64,000 nt of DNA from Azospirillum sp. TSH58 (GTDB lineage Bacteria; Pseudomonadota; Alphaproteobacteria; Azospirillales; Azospirillaceae): the NCBI RefSeq assembly GCF_003119115.1, contig NZ_CP022367.1, positions 1,601,001-1,665,000 on the forward strand, in the 5' to 3' direction. Shown in pieces: positions 14,696 to 23,926 of this stretch (position 1 is its first letter; each line of letters starts with the position of its first letter). A program made the translations under genes and the position numbers. The notes below the pieces were generated by a model. It saw nothing but the letters and a program-made list of their open reading frames with translations, was not told the DNA's origin and ran no database searches.

Positions 14696-15538
14696 TCAGC
14701 CCAATTCGAAGGTCGTCACCCCGAACAGACGCGCGGTGTCGATGGTTGGGGCGGGGCCGAGATACATGCGGGCCGTTTCGAACTGCGGTGTCAGGCCCAG
14801 CTCCTCCGCCAGCAGGACGGCGTCGCGGTTGACCTCCGGAACGTCGAGGAAGATCGGGGCGTCGCCCGCCGTGGCGGCGAGCGCCAGAGCCAGATCGCGC
14901 GCCGTGCCGCGGTCGGCGGCGTAGAGCGGGCCGATCTTGCTGCCGCTGTGGCAGGGGCGGATCACCCCGAAGCCCCGCAACTCCCCGTCGACCACGGCGG
15001 CCAGCGCGGTGGCGCCGGGCAGGGCGATCCAATTGGACAGGAAACCGGCGCGCGGCGCCGGGAACAGGGCGCGGTCCCACGCCAGCAGCCGGTCGAAGGG
15101 CACCGTCCGGGCGTCCACCAGCGCCGCGGCGGAGGAGGTTCCGGCGGGCGGGGCGCCGCCGTAGCGGACGTTGCGGTAGGCCAGCGCGAAGCCGGACTTG
15201 CGATAGTTGTCCTGCTGGGCCACCACCCCGTCCAGCCCAACGGTGCAGCCTTCCAAATGCCTCAGCCCTGCCTTCCAGAGGTCCCAGCCGAGCCCGCGCC
15301 CGCGCATTCCGGGCCGTACGATGTAGAAGCCGAGGAAGCCGAAGTTCTCGGGATAGCGGACGACGGAGAGGCAGGCTGCCGGCTCGCCGTCCAGCTCCCC
15401 GATCAGGAAACCTTCGGGGTCCACGGCGTGGAAGGCTCCGGCGTCGTGCAGGCCGGGGTTCCAGCCCTCCGCCCGCGCCCAGTCGACGGCCAGATCCAGC
15501 TCGGCCCGGCTCATCACGCGCACGCGGTAGCCTTCCAT
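14696..15538 (-). CDS. GNAT family N-acetyltransferase with C-terminal second domain
   Basis: A 280-residue protein. The N-terminal GNAT domain shows YIVRPGMRGRGLGWDLW, the Q/R-x-x-G-x-G/A acetyl-CoA motif, and a following GLDGVVAQQDNYRKSGF segment. The C-terminal half (about 145-280) matches the extra acetyltransferase-like domain found in the YitH-type family, with FPAPRAGFLSNWI and a late FLDVPEVNRDAV. It ends 14 bases before... the racemase gene begins a separate leftward unit on the same strand, whose last gene stops at 15553, so this gene is likely the distal member of that operon. Substrate unknown. Confidence 0.8.
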   Translation of the reverse strand: MEGYRVRVMSRAELDLAVDWARAEGWNPGLHDAGAFHAVDPEGFLIGELDGEPAACLSVVRYPENFGFLGFYIVRPGMRGRGLGWDLWKAGLRHLEGCTVGLDGVVAQQDNYRKSGFALAYRNVRYGGAPPAGTSSAAALVDARTVPFDRLLAWDRALFPAPRAGFLSNWIALPGATALAAVVDGELRGFGVIRPCHSGSKIGPLYAADRGTARDLALALAATAGDAPIFLDVPEVNRDAVLLAEELGLTPQFETARMYLGPAPTIDTARLFGVTTFELG

Positions 15539-15552
15539 GGCGTCCCTCCGGT

Positions 15553-16299
15553 TCAGGGCTGCGGGGCGGGGGCGAAGCGCGCCATGTCCCCGGCGTAGGG
15601 TTTGGGCAGGGGGAAAGCGTAACCGCCGGTCTTGCCGGTGCGCAAGCCCAGCACGGCCAGCCCCTCCACCAGCTTCACCGCGGCGGTGACGCCGTCAACC
15701 ACCGGCACGCCCATCTCGGCGGTCAGGGCACGCGCCAGATCCGCCATCCCGGCGCAGCCCAGGACGACGCTCTCCGCCCCGTCCTCCGCGATGGCTTGGC
15801 GGATGGTTTCGCGCACCCGTTCCACGGCGCCGGACGCCGGGTCCTCCAGCGCCAGCACCGGCACGCCGGCGGCGCGCACCCGGCAGCGCCCGGCCACGCC
15901 GTAGCGCTCCGCCAGATGCTCCAGCGCCGGGACGGAGCGCGGCATGGTGGTGACCACGCTGAACCGCCCGCCGAGCAGGGTGGCGGTCTTCATCGCCGCC
16001 TCGCAGATGCCGACCACCGGGACGGCGGCGAGGCAACGCGCGGCGTCCAGCCCGACATCGTCGAAGCAGGCGATCACCACGCCGTCGATGCCGGGTGCGG
16101 CGCGTTCATGGGCGGCGATGACCTCCAGCAGGCCGGGAACGGCGAGCGCCTCGTCGTAATAGCCCTCGATGCTGGCGGGTCCCATGGCCGGGTTGGCGGC
16201 GACGATCTCCGTCCCCGGCGCCGCGACGGCGCGGGCGGCCGCTCCGGCCTTCTCGGTCATCGAGGCGGTGGTGTTGGGATTGACGACCAGGATGCGCAT
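15553..16299 (-). CDS. Asp/Glu/hydantoin racemase family protein
   Basis: The 248-residue product begins MRILVVNPNTTASM, the family's typical opening. It holds two catalytic-type cysteines, one in VVIACFDDVGLDAAR and one in VVLGCAGMADL, which in this family act as the acid and base on either side of the stereocentre. Racemisation of a 5-substituted hydantoin or an amino acid is likely. It follows the ABC permeases of the polyamine-type transporter by 17 bases on the same strand, so the imported compound may be a hydantoin, a related ureide, or an amino-acid derivative. The ATG at 16299 is preferred because the N-terminus matches the family exactly. Confidence 0.82.
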   Translation of the reverse strand: MRILVVNPNTTASMTEKAGAAARAVAAPGTEIVAANPAMGPASIEGYYDEALAVPGLLEVIAAHERAAPGIDGVVIACFDDVGLDAARCLAAVPVVGICEAAMKTATLLGGRFSVVTTMPRSVPALEHLAERYGVAGRCRVRAAGVPVLALEDPASGAVERVRETIRQAIAEDGAESVVLGCAGMADLARALTAEMGVPVVDGVTAAVKLVEGLAVLGLRTGKTGGYAFPLPKPYAGDMARFAPAPQP

Positions 16300-16316
16300 G
16301 GCTGGCTCCCTGCGTT

Positions 16317-17156
16317 TCAAGCGGCGGCGCCGGTCCGCCGCAGACGGCGGCGGCGCAGGATCATCACCCCGGCGAGGAACAGGCCGATCACCGTGAAGGA
16401 GAACAGCGTCGTCAGCGTGCCCAGCGCGTAGAGCACCGGCGTCGTGACGTTGGTCGTCATGCCGTAGATCTCCAGCGGCAGGGTGTTGAAGGACCCCGCG
16501 GTCATCAGCGTGCGCGCGAACTCGTCGTAGGACAGGGTGAAGCCGAACAGCCCGACGCCGATCAGGCTGGGCAGCAGGATGGGCAGCACGACATGCCGCA
16601 CCGTCTGCCAGGGCGTGGCGCCGAGGTCGCGCGCCGCCTCCTCGTAGGCCGGGTTGAAGCGGTTGAAGATGGCGAAGACGATCAGCAGCCCGAAGGGCAG
16701 CGTCCAGGTCAGATGCGCGCCGAGCGCCGAGCCGTACCAGGTCGGCTCGATGCCCAGGATGTTGAACAGCAGGCCGATGCCCAGGCTGACCAGGATCGAC
16801 GGCACGATCAGGCTGGCCACCGCCAGATAGAACAGCGCCCCGCTGCCCAGGAAGCGGCGGCGGAAGGCGAAGCCGGCGAGCAGCGAGAACAGCACCGTCA
16901 GCACCATCACCGTCAGCCCCAGCGCGATGGAGCGGCGGAAGGAGCCGCCGAAATCGCCCACCGCCTGCTGCTCGAACAGGTTCCTGAACCAGTGGAGGGA
17001 GACGCCGTTCATCGGGAAGGTCAGCCCGCCCTCCGGCCCCTGGAAGGACAGGATGGTGATGGTGGCGATCGGCCCGTAGAGGAACAGGACGAACAGCCCG
17101 AAGAAGGCGGCGAGCAGGTAGAAGGACAGGCCGCGCCGGGTGCCGGTGCCGGTCAT
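16317..17156 (-). CDS. ABC transporter permease, spermidine/putrescine type (PotC-like)
   Basis: A 279-residue inner-membrane protein with six predicted membrane segments. The binding-protein-dependent permease loop reads EEAARDLGATPWQTVRHVVLPILLPS (EAA motif), which contacts the ATPase. The first periplasmic loop and size fit the PotC side of the PotB/PotC pair. It lies three bases after the other permease gene's stop and before the racemase gene. Transport direction is inward with ATP hydrolysis by the ATPase encoded at 19638. The substrate is uncertain: the family covers polyamines, GABA, and other small cationic or zwitterionic compounds. Confidence 0.88.
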   Translation of the reverse strand: MTGTGTRRGLSFYLLAAFFGLFVLFLYGPIATITILSFQGPEGGLTFPMNGVSLHWFRNLFEQQAVGDFGGSFRRSIALGLTVMVLTVLFSLLAGFAFRRRFLGSGALFYLAVASLIVPSILVSLGIGLLFNILGIEPTWYGSALGAHLTWTLPFGLLIVFAIFNRFNPAYEEAARDLGATPWQTVRHVVLPILLPSLIGVGLFGFTLSYDEFARTLMTAGSFNTLPLEIYGMTTNVTTPVLYALGTLTTLFSFTVIGLFLAGVMILRRRRLRRTGAAA

Positions 17157-17159
17157 CGC

Positions 17160-18083
17160 TTACAGCTCCTTGCGGATGTCGACGATGCGCAGCATCGCCA
17201 CGACCATGATGAGGACGACGGCCAGCAGGACGACGGCGTTCGCGGCGGCGGCGGGGTATTGCAGCAGCGAGATCTCGTTGGCGATCATCAGCCCGATGGA
17301 GGCGCTCTGCCCGCCGCTCATCAGGCGCACGGTGATGAAGTCGCCCATCACCAGCGTGACGACGAAGATGGAGCCGATGGCGATGCCCGGCTTGGCCAGC
17401 GGCAGGATGACGTTCCACACCACCTGCGCCGCGCTGGCGCCGCCGTCGCGCGCCGCCTCGACCAGGGCGCGGTCGATGCGCATCATCGAATTGAAGATCG
17501 GCACTACCATGAACAGCGCGTAGAGGTGCACGAAGGCCAGCACCACCGCGAAGTCGGAGAACAGCAGGAACTCCAGCGGCTGGTCGATCAGCCCGGCGGA
17601 GATCAGCCCCGAATTCAGCAGCCCGTTGCGCCCGAGGAAGGGAATCCACGAGATCATGCGGATGATGTTGGAGGTCCAGAAGGGGATCGTGCAGACCAGG
17701 AACAGCACCATCTGCCAGGTCGTGGACTGGACGTGGAAGGCCAGGAAATAGGCGACGGTGAAGCCGATCAGCAATGTGATGACCCAGGTCAGCGCCGCGA
17801 ACTTCACCGTGTTCAGGTAGGTCTTCCAGGTGACCGGCGAGGTCAGCAGCTCCTCGTAGTTGGTCAGCACGAAGTCCGGGTAGATGCGGATGCTGTCGTA
17901 GTCCCAGAAGCTGACCGCGACGATGGTCAGGATGGGGATCAGCAGGAAGACCAGGAGAGTCAGCGCCAGCGGCCCGGCCTGGAGATAGGGGACGACCCGG
18001 CGCAGCGTGGAACGGCGCACCCCGTCGCCCCGCGGTGCCGCGGACGCGCTGGACGCTTCGGATGGGACGGTGGAGGCGGTCAT
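17160..18083 (-). CDS. ABC transporter permease, spermidine/putrescine type (PotB-like)
   Basis: A 307-residue permease. A short cytoplasmic N-terminus is followed by six membrane segments and the EAA loop VEAARDGGASAAQVVWNVILPL. The ATG at 18083 is chosen because upstream in-frame codons run through a GC-rich palindromic repeat and read as nonsense. It is the first permease of the leftward transporter unit. A 173-base gap with the palindrome at 18131-18243 separates it from the binding protein gene, which probably lowers permease expression relative to the binding protein. Confidence 0.87.
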   Translation of the reverse strand: MTASTVPSEASSASAAPRGDGVRRSTLRRVVPYLQAGPLALTLLVFLLIPILTIVAVSFWDYDSIRIYPDFVLTNYEELLTSPVTWKTYLNTVKFAALTWVITLLIGFTVAYFLAFHVQSTTWQMVLFLVCTIPFWTSNIIRMISWIPFLGRNGLLNSGLISAGLIDQPLEFLLFSDFAVVLAFVHLYALFMVVPIFNSMMRIDRALVEAARDGGASAAQVVWNVILPLAKPGIAIGSIFVVTLVMGDFITVRLMSGGQSASIGLMIANEISLLQYPAAAANAVVLLAVVLIMVVAMLRIVDIRKEL

Positions 18084-18130
18084 GGCGCAGGGGTCCGGTG
18101 CCGTGGGGGAGTGCGGGGTGTGAGGGAGTC

Positions 18131-18243
18131 TTGCCCCCACCCTGACCCTCCCCCGCTGGGCGGGGGAGGGAATTTGATGCTCCCTCCCCTGCCCAGCGGG
18201 GGAGGGAAGGGGCCCATGCGGAGCATGGGAAGGGTGGGGGCAA
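18131..18243. repeat. GC-rich palindromic repeat (family A)
   Basis: TTGCCCCCACCCT (18131-18143) is exactly complementary to AGGGTGGGGGCAA (18231-18243). Between them lie nested CTCCCCCGC/GCGGGGGAG arms. It sits inside the transporter operon, between the binding protein and the permeases. A related element is at 30831-30916. Confidence 0.75.
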
Positions 18244-18256
18244 ACGCAGACGCGCC

Positions 18257-19573
18257 TTACGCCGCGACGAACTCGTTCCACTTGCGGACCATGTAGCGGT
18301 CCTCGTCCATCACCGCGTTCCAGCAGGCCACGCGGCCCATGCGGTCCTGGAACGACCCGCCGTCGCGCACCGCGCCGGCCTTCTCCATCACCTTGCCTTC
18401 GGGGCTGAGGATGTCGGTCTTGGCCGGCTGGCCCTCCATCCAGAAGGCCCACTCGTCCGGCGACATGTGCTCCTTCGCGGTGTCGAGCACGGCGGAGTAA
18501 TAGCCCTGGCGGTTCAGGTAGGCGCCGACCCAGCCCGACAGGTACCAGTTGATGTACTCGTAGGCCGCCTCAAGCTCCAGACCGCTCAGATGCTTGGCGA
18601 TGCCGAGACCGCCGCCCCAGGCGCGGTAGCCTTCCTTCAGCGGCTGGTAGACGCAGGGGATGCCCTTGGCGCGCACGGCGGCCACGGCGGGCGACCACAT
18701 GGACTGGATGATGACCTCGCCCGACGACATCAGGTTCACGCTCTCGTCGAAGGTCTTCCAGAAGGCGCGGAACTGGCCGGCCTTCTTGGCGTCGGTCATG
18801 ATCTTGAGGGTCTTGTCGATCTCCTCCTTGGTCATGTTGCCCTTGTCGCCGTACTTCACCTCGCCCATGGCCTCGCAGACCATGGCGGCGTCCATGATTC
18901 CGATGGAGGGGATGTTCAGAATCGACGCCTTGCCCTTGAAGGCCGGGTCCAGCAGGTCCGTCCAGCTGGTGATCGGGCGGCCGACCAGATCGGGGCGGAT
19001 GCCCAGCGTGTCGGCGTTGTAGATGGTCGGGATCAGCGTCATCCACTGGGTGGCCGACTTGGCGAACTTGATGCTGTCCTTGCCCTCGACGAAGCCGACG
19101 GTGTGCGGGGCGGTGCCCTGGGCGACGGCGCTCTCCGGGGTCAGCTTGCCGTTGACGAAGATCGGGACGATCTTGTCGAAGTTCTTGATCTTGGACACGT
19201 CCATCGGCTGCATCACGCCCGCCGGGAAGACCTTCTTGCAGATCCAGTATTCGATGTCGGCGATGTCGTAGGACTTCGGCTGGGTCACCGCGCGCTGGGC
19301 CACAGCGTCCGAATCGAGCGCGGTCATCTGCAGCGTGAAGCCGAGATCCTCCTTCACCTTGTCGGCGACGGCGTTCAGGTTCGACACGCCGGTGCCGAAC
19401 TGGCGCAGCGTGACGTTCTTGATGTTCTGCGCCCAGATGGTGGGGAAGCCGGTGATCGCCCCCGACCCGATGGCGACACCCGCGGCGGCGGCGCTGCCCT
19501 TCAGCAGCGTGCGGCGGCTGACGCCCGTGGTGGTCCCGGCGGAAAGGGGCGAGCCGGTGCGCGTCTCGGTCAT
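18257..19573 (-). CDS. ABC solute-binding protein, spermidine/putrescine type, Tat-exported
   Basis: A 438-residue binding protein with a twin-arginine leader (SRRTLLKGSAAAAGVAIGSG). The mature part follows the PotD-like fold: VTLRQFGTGVSNLNAVADKV at the N-terminus, SVNLMSSGEVIIQSMWSPAV in the middle, and a C-terminal EYINWYLSGWVGAYLNRQGYY. The extra length over PotD (about 350) is at the N-terminus and loops. It is separated by about 64 bases from the ATPase gene upstream in the transcript. It is expected to capture the imported compound in the periplasm. Substrate not readable from sequence. Confidence 0.87.
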   Translation of the reverse strand: MTETRTGSPLSAGTTTGVSRRTLLKGSAAAAGVAIGSGAITGFPTIWAQNIKNVTLRQFGTGVSNLNAVADKVKEDLGFTLQMTALDSDAVAQRAVTQPKSYDIADIEYWICKKVFPAGVMQPMDVSKIKNFDKIVPIFVNGKLTPESAVAQGTAPHTVGFVEGKDSIKFAKSATQWMTLIPTIYNADTLGIRPDLVGRPITSWTDLLDPAFKGKASILNIPSIGIMDAAMVCEAMGEVKYGDKGNMTKEEIDKTLKIMTDAKKAGQFRAFWKTFDESVNLMSSGEVIIQSMWSPAVAAVRAKGIPCVYQPLKEGYRAWGGGLGIAKHLSGLELEAAYEYINWYLSGWVGAYLNRQGYYSAVLDTAKEHMSPDEWAFWMEGQPAKTDILSPEGKVMEKAGAVRDGGSFQDRMGRVACWNAVMDEDRYMVRKWNEFVAA

Positions 19574-19637
19574 GCTCTGTGCCTCCAGTATGGTCGGTCG
19601 GTTCTTGGGGATTCGGTTTTGGGTGTTGGTCGGGAAA

Positions 19638-20669
19638 TCAGGCGACCAGGGGGTGGACGTCGCGCGCCTTCCAGCCCGCGGTCACGCGGTCGCCGATGGC
19701 GAGCGGGGCGTCGTAGAAGCGGGATTCGTCCAGCACCACCGCGAAGTCCTCGGCACCCGGCACGTCGAGCGTCAGGTGGACCGACGCGCCGTGATACTCC
19801 AGCGCGCGGACGGTGCCTTCCAGCTGATGGTCGGTGCCGTGATCGGAAATGGCAGGCTGGCCGAGCAGGATGCGGTCGGCCCGCACGGCCCGGCGGCCGG
19901 CGGCGTCCTCCACCACGTTGTGGCCACCGATGAAGCGGGCGACGAAGGCGGTGCGCGGCTGGTTGAAGACCTCGCGCGGCGGGCCGGCCTGCTCGATCCG
20001 GCCCTGGTTCATCACCACCACGAGGTCGGCCAGCGCCATCGCCTCGGTCTGGCTGTGGGTGACATGGACGAAGGTGATGCCAAGCTCGGTGTGCAGGCGC
20101 TTCAGCTCCTCGCGCATGCGGATGCGCAGGAAGGGATCGAGCGCCGACAGCGGCTCGTCGAGCAGGAGCACGCCGGGACGGGTGATCAGCGCGCGGGCGA
20201 GCGCCACGCGCTGCTGCTGGCCGCCGGAGAGCTGGGCGGGCAGCCGGTCCGCGTACTGGGACATGTGGACGAGGTCCAGCATCTCCCGCGCGCGGCGGCG
20301 CCGCTCCTCCTTCGCCACGCCCTTCATCTTCAGGCTGAAGGCGACGTTGTCGGTGCAGTCCAGGTGGGGGAACAGGGCGTAGCTCTGGAACATCATGGCG
20401 GTGCCGCGGCGGGCCGGCGGCTCGCCGTTGACCACCGTGTCGCCGATCAGCAGGTCGCCGTCGGAGATGTCCTCGTGCCCGGCGATCATGCGCAGCGTGG
20501 AGGTCTTGCCGCAGCCGCTGGGGCCGAGCAGGCAGCAGTAGGCGCCAGCGGCGATGCGCAGGTCGATGCCGTCCACGGCGACGGTCGAACCGTAGAATTT
20601 GCGCAGCTTCACCAGTTCGACGGTTGATCCGGCGGCGGTCGATCCGGCTGCGGTCGATCTGGCGGTCAT
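19638..20669 (-). CDS. ABC transporter ATPase, spermidine/putrescine type (PotA-like)
   Basis: A 343-residue ATPase: Walker [10 protein letters not shown], signature LSGGQQQR, Walker [13 protein letters not shown], switch His in [12 protein letters not shown], and a C-terminal TOBE-like domain. The ATG at 20669 is preferred over an upstream ATG at 20738, which would place the start beyond the operator at 20684-20693. The first residues come from a 15-bp repeat (GATCCGGCGGCGGTC-like, 20626-20655) coding Ser-Thr-Ala-Ala-Gly units. First gene of the leftward transporter/racemase unit, divergent from a GntR regulator with which it shares operators. Confidence 0.88.
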   Translation of the reverse strand: MTARSTAAGSTAAGSTVELVKLRKFYGSTVAVDGIDLRIAAGAYCCLLGPSGCGKTSTLRMIAGHEDISDGDLLIGDTVVNGEPPARRGTAMMFQSYALFPHLDCTDNVAFSLKMKGVAKEERRRRAREMLDLVHMSQYADRLPAQLSGGQQQRVALARALITRPGVLLLDEPLSALDPFLRIRMREELKRLHTELGITFVHVTHSQTEAMALADLVVVMNQGRIEQAGPPREVFNQPRTAFVARFIGGHNVVEDAAGRRAVRADRILLGQPAISDHGTDHQLEGTVRALEYHGASVHLTLDVPGAEDFAVVLDESRFYDAPLAIGDRVTAGWKARDVHPLVA

Positions 20670-20681
20670 GACCTTCTCCGA

Positions 20682-20698
20682 TTTTGTGCACAATCCGC
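20682..20698. promoter_or_regulatory. Operator copy 1, TTGTGCACAA, near the ATPase start
   Basis: The 17-base sequence TTTTGTGCACAATCCGC occurs here and again at 20890-20906. Its core TTGTGCACAA (20684-20693) is a perfect palindrome of the type bound by FCD-class GntR regulators. It lies 15 bases upstream of the transporter ATPase start. Confidence 0.65.
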
Positions 20699-20889
20699 AG
20701 GGCCCGCTGCGGCTGTCGGAGATGTCCGCAAGTTCCATGCCAGCGTGTGAATGGCGGAATCCCGCGCCTTTCCAGCGGCGAAAATCAGCGAATGGTCAGG
20801 ATTTCGGCGCTGTGGCGCAAAATTGTGCATGGGTGGGCTGTGCCTGATGCATGGGCAGCGCGCGGCCGCCGCGTTTGTCCGCTGGTCCG

Positions 20890-20906
20890 TTTTGTGCACA
20901 ATCCGC
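20890..20906. promoter_or_regulatory. Operator copy 2, TTGTGCACAA, near the GntR start
   Basis: Identical 17-base copy of the element at 20682-20698, in the same orientation, with its palindromic core at 20892-20901, 37 bases upstream of the GntR gene. A partial half-site (TTGTGCAT, 20823-20830) lies between the two. Spacing of about 208 bases could allow looping. Confidence 0.65.
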
Positions 20907-20937
20907 GGCGAAGGTTTGAACAGCCAGCCATGCCATC

Positions 20938-21678
20938 ATGAAGACTGTCCTGAGCGCCCCCCGCCGCGCCGTCCGCGGGCGGGGGGAGGGGGCGGAGGCC
21001 CGCATCGTCCGCAGCATCGGCGACGCCATCGCCGACCGCCGCCTGCCGCCCGGCACCAAGCTGGCCGAGGAGAGCCTGGCCGAGGTGTTCGGCGTCAGCC
21101 GGGAGCGGGTGCGCAAGGTGCTGCTCCTGCTGGCGCAGCGGCGCGTGGTGACGCTGATCCCCAACCGCGGCGCCTTCGTCGCCAAGCCCACCGCGCGGGA
21201 GGCGCGCGAGGTGTTCGAGGCCCGGCGGGTGATCGAGCGCGCCGTGGTGGAGGCGCTGGAGCGCAGCCCGCGCCCGCTGCCGGACGAGATGTCGGCCAAG
21301 CTGCGCGCCCATCTGGCGCAGGAGGAGGAGGCCGACCGGGCCGGCGACCGCATGGCGCTGATCCGCCTGTCGGGTCAGTTCCACCTTCTGCTCGCCGACT
21401 TCGCCGGGAACGCGACGCTGGCCGGAATCCTGGCGGACCTGATCGACCGCTCCAGCCTCGCCATCGCGGCGTTCGAGCGGCGGTCCGCCCATTCCTGCTC
21501 CGCCACCGAGCACCGGCGCTTCGTCGAGGCGCTGGAGTCCGGACCGCCCGGCGCGGCGCTGCGGCTGATGATGGAGCATCTCGACGAGGTGGAGCGGCAG
21601 CTCGACCTCGATCTGCGGCCGGATGGCGCGGTCGATCTGAAATCCGTTTTCGCGGATCGGCCGGCGGGCCGGACGTAA
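20938..21678 (+). CDS. GntR family transcriptional regulator, FCD subfamily
   Basis: A 246-residue regulator. The N-terminal winged helix (about 20-90) includes IGDAIADRRLPPGTKLAEES and FGVSRERVRKVLLLLAQRRV, the GntR recognition helix. The all-helical FCD effector domain (about 100-225) has the metal-ligand-type residues spread as FHLLLADFAGN and EHRRFVEAL. It is transcribed divergently from the ATPase of the polyamine-type transporter. Two identical TTGTGCACAA operators lie between them. Repression relieved by the transported compound is the expected mechanism. Confidence 0.87.
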   Translation: MKTVLSAPRRAVRGRGEGAEARIVRSIGDAIADRRLPPGTKLAEESLAEVFGVSRERVRKVLLLLAQRRVVTLIPNRGAFVAKPTAREAREVFEARRVIERAVVEALERSPRPLPDEMSAKLRAHLAQEEEADRAGDRMALIRLSGQFHLLLADFAGNATLAGILADLIDRSSLAIAAFERRSAHSCSATEHRRFVEALESGPPGAALRLMMEHLDEVERQLDLDLRPDGAVDLKSVFADRPAGRT

Positions 21679-21800
21679 GGGCCTGTCCGAACGGCCGGAG
21701 GATAGCCCGGCCCTATCGACCGCATAGGGACAAAGGGCTGCTTCCGATGGGTTCGGCTCGCTATTATGCTGCCCGCCGCGACATCGAGGTGACCGACATC

Positions 21801-22886
21801 ATGCAGCCCATTTCCAAGCCCGCCGACCATCTGCCGGTTCCCGCGCGCCGCGTCGGTGTGCTTCTGATGAATCTCGGAACGCCCGAGGCGACCGACTACT
21901 GGTCGATGCGCCGCTACCTGAAGGAGTTCCTGTCGGACCCCCGCGTGATCGAGGTGCCGAAGGCCGTCTGGTGGCCGGTGCTGAACGGCATCATCCTGAC
22001 CGTGCGTCCGGGCAAGAGCGGCCATGCCTACAAAAGCATCTGGAACGAGGAGCGCAACGAAAGCCCGCTGAAGAGCGTCACCCGCGCCCAGGCGGAGGGC
22101 GTCGCGACGGCGCTGGCGGCGCGGCACGGCGAAAGCGTGGTGGTGGACTGGGCCATGCGCTACGGCCAGCCGGCGGTCGGCCCGGCGATCCAGCGGCTGA
22201 AGGACCAGGGCTGCGACCGCATCCTGCTGTTCCCGCTCTACCCGCAATATTCAGCGACCACGACGGCCACGGCCAACGACCAGGCCTTCCGCCAGCTGAT
22301 GACCATGCGCTGGCAGCCGGCGGTGCGCACCGTCCCCGCCTACCACGACGAGCCGGGCTACATCGAGGCGCTGGCGCGGTCGGTGGTGCGGCACATCGCG
22401 GCGCTGGACCACACGCCGGACGTCCTGCTGGCGAGCTTCCATGGCCTGCCGAAGGCCTATCTCGACCGCGGCGACCCCTATCACTGCTTCTGCGTGAAGA
22501 CCGCGCGCCTGCTGGCCGATCGGCTGGGCTGGGAGGCGGGGCGCGTCCAGTACAGCTTCCAGTCGCGCTTCGGCAAGGCGGAGTGGCTGAAGCCCTACAC
22601 CGACAAGACGGTCGAGGAGCTGGCCCGCGCCGGCAAGACGAAGATCGCGGTGATCGCGCCGGGCTTCTCCGCCGACTGCGTGGAGACGCTGGAGGAGATC
22701 CAGTTCCAGGTGAAGGACGCCTTCATGGCGGCGGGGGGCGAGCGCTTCACCTACATTCCTTGCCTGAACGACCATCCCGACCATGTCATTTTCCTGGCCG
22801 ACCTCGTCGAGCGCGAGCTGGGCGGCTGGGTGGACGGCGCCGGGTCGCGGGTGGCCCGCGACGCGGAGGACCACGTCACGGCGTGA
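21801..22886 (+). CDS. hemH: Ferrochelatase
   Basis: Inserts Fe2+ into protoporphyrin IX, the last step of protohaem synthesis. The 361-residue form starts at the ATG at 21801, preceded by GAGGTGA at good spacing; an in-frame ATG at 21747 would add 18 residues. Family motifs are GVLLMNLGTPEAT, LFPLYPQYSATT, LLASFHGLPKAYLDRGDPY (catalytic His), YSFQSRFGKAEWLKPYTD and PGFSADCVETLEEI. Length and spacing match the alphaproteobacterial enzyme. It stands alone between the GntR gene and the osmolyte transporter, about 120 bases from either. Confidence 0.93.
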   Translation: MQPISKPADHLPVPARRVGVLLMNLGTPEATDYWSMRRYLKEFLSDPRVIEVPKAVWWPVLNGIILTVRPGKSGHAYKSIWNEERNESPLKSVTRAQAEGVATALAARHGESVVVDWAMRYGQPAVGPAIQRLKDQGCDRILLFPLYPQYSATTTATANDQAFRQLMTMRWQPAVRTVPAYHDEPGYIEALARSVVRHIAALDHTPDVLLASFHGLPKAYLDRGDPYHCFCVKTARLLADRLGWEAGRVQYSFQSRFGKAEWLKPYTDKTVEELARAGKTKIAVIAPGFSADCVETLEEIQFQVKDAFMAAGGERFTYIPCLNDHPDHVIFLADLVERELGGWVDGAGSRVARDAEDHVTA

Positions 22887-23001
22887 CCCCCTTCTCCAAA
22901 ATGGAGGACCGCACCGGCGGAAAGGGTGGGTTGCCGTGGCGGCCCGGCTTCCCCATGCTGGCGGACGGACACACTGGACGATGGTTGGGAGGATGCGGGG
23001 G

Positions 23002-23922
23002 ATGCGGCGTGTGGTTCGGGCGGTGGCCGCCCTGGCGCTGGGAGCGCTGCTGACGGCGGGGAGCGCCGCGGCGGCGGACAAGGTCCGTGTCGGATCGAAG
23101 CTGGACGCCGAAAGCGGCCTGCTCGGCACCATGATCCTTCAGGTGCTGGAGGCCAACGGCATCCCGGTGGAGAACAAGATCCAGCTCGGCCCCACCCGGA
23201 TCGTGCGCAGCGCCCTGCTGGCCGGGGAGATCGACGTCTATCCGGAATACACCGGCAATGGCGCCTTCTTCTTCAACCTCGACAGCGATCCGGCCTGGAA
23301 GAACGCCGCCGCCGGCTACGAGACGGTGAAGCAGCTCGACCGCGACAAGAACAACATCGTCTGGCTGGCCCCGGCACCGGCGAACAACACCTGGGCCATC
23401 GCGCTGCGCCGCGACGTGGCGGCGCCCAACAACCTCGCCACCATGGAGGATTTCTCGCGCTGGGTCGGTGCCGGCGGCACGGCGAAGCTCGCCGCCTCGG
23501 CGGAGTTCGTGGAAAGCCCGGCGGCGCTGCCCTCCTTCCAGAAATCCTACGGCTTCACGCTGAAGCCCGACCAGATCCTGGTGCTGGCCGGCGGCGACAC
23601 GGCGGCGACCATCCGCGCGGCGGCCGAGGGCACGTCCGGCGTGAACACCGCCATGGTCTACGGCACGGACGGCGCCATCGCCGCTCTGGACCTCGTGGTC
23701 ATGAAGGACACCAAGAGCGCGCAGATGGTCTACGCGCCGGCCCCGACCATCCGCGACGGCGTGCTGGACGCCCATCCGAAGATCCGCGACCTGCTGGACC
23801 CGGTCTTCAAATCCCTGGACACCGAGACCCTGCGCGGTCTGAACGCGAAGATTTCCGTGGAGGGGCAGGACCCGCGGACGGTCGCCACGACCTATCTGAA
23901 GTCGAAAGGCTTTCTGAACTGA
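23002..23922 (+). CDS. Osmolyte ABC transporter binding protein (OsmF/YehZ-like)
   Basis: A 306-residue periplasmic protein with signal peptide ([21 protein letters not shown], shown here only as the region before ADKVRVGSK). The fold is that of glycine betaine/choline/carnitine-binding proteins (OpuAC family): [15 protein letters not shown] helix, [18 protein letters not shown], and a C-terminal [22 protein letters not shown]. ATGs at 22981, 22993 and 23002 are possible; 23002 is chosen because GGGAGG lies nine bases upstream. It heads a four-gene operon with two permeases and an ATPase. The YehZ branch is a low-affinity betaine system; ligand not certain. Confidence 0.82.
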   Translation: MRRVVRAVAALALGALLTAGSAAAADKVRVGSKLDAESGLLGTMILQVLEANGIPVENKIQLGPTRIVRSALLAGEIDVYPEYTGNGAFFFNLDSDPAWKNAAAGYETVKQLDRDKNNIVWLAPAPANNTWAIALRRDVAAPNNLATMEDFSRWVGAGGTAKLAASAEFVESPAALPSFQKSYGFTLKPDQILVLAGGDTAATIRAAAEGTSGVNTAMVYGTDGAIAALDLVVMKDTKSAQMVYAPAPTIRDGVLDAHPKIRDLLDPVFKSLDTETLRGLNAKISVEGQDPRTVATTYLKSKGFLN

Positions 23923-23926
23923 CGGG

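Noticed and set aside
15553-18243. One 896-codon minus frame spanning racemase and permeases
   Set aside because: Only the last 248 codons (racemase) are real; upstream parts are shadows of the permease genes.
16593-18296. 567-codon forward frame over the permeases
   Set aside because: Antisense shadow rich in Glu/Gly/Gln/Asp/Arg.
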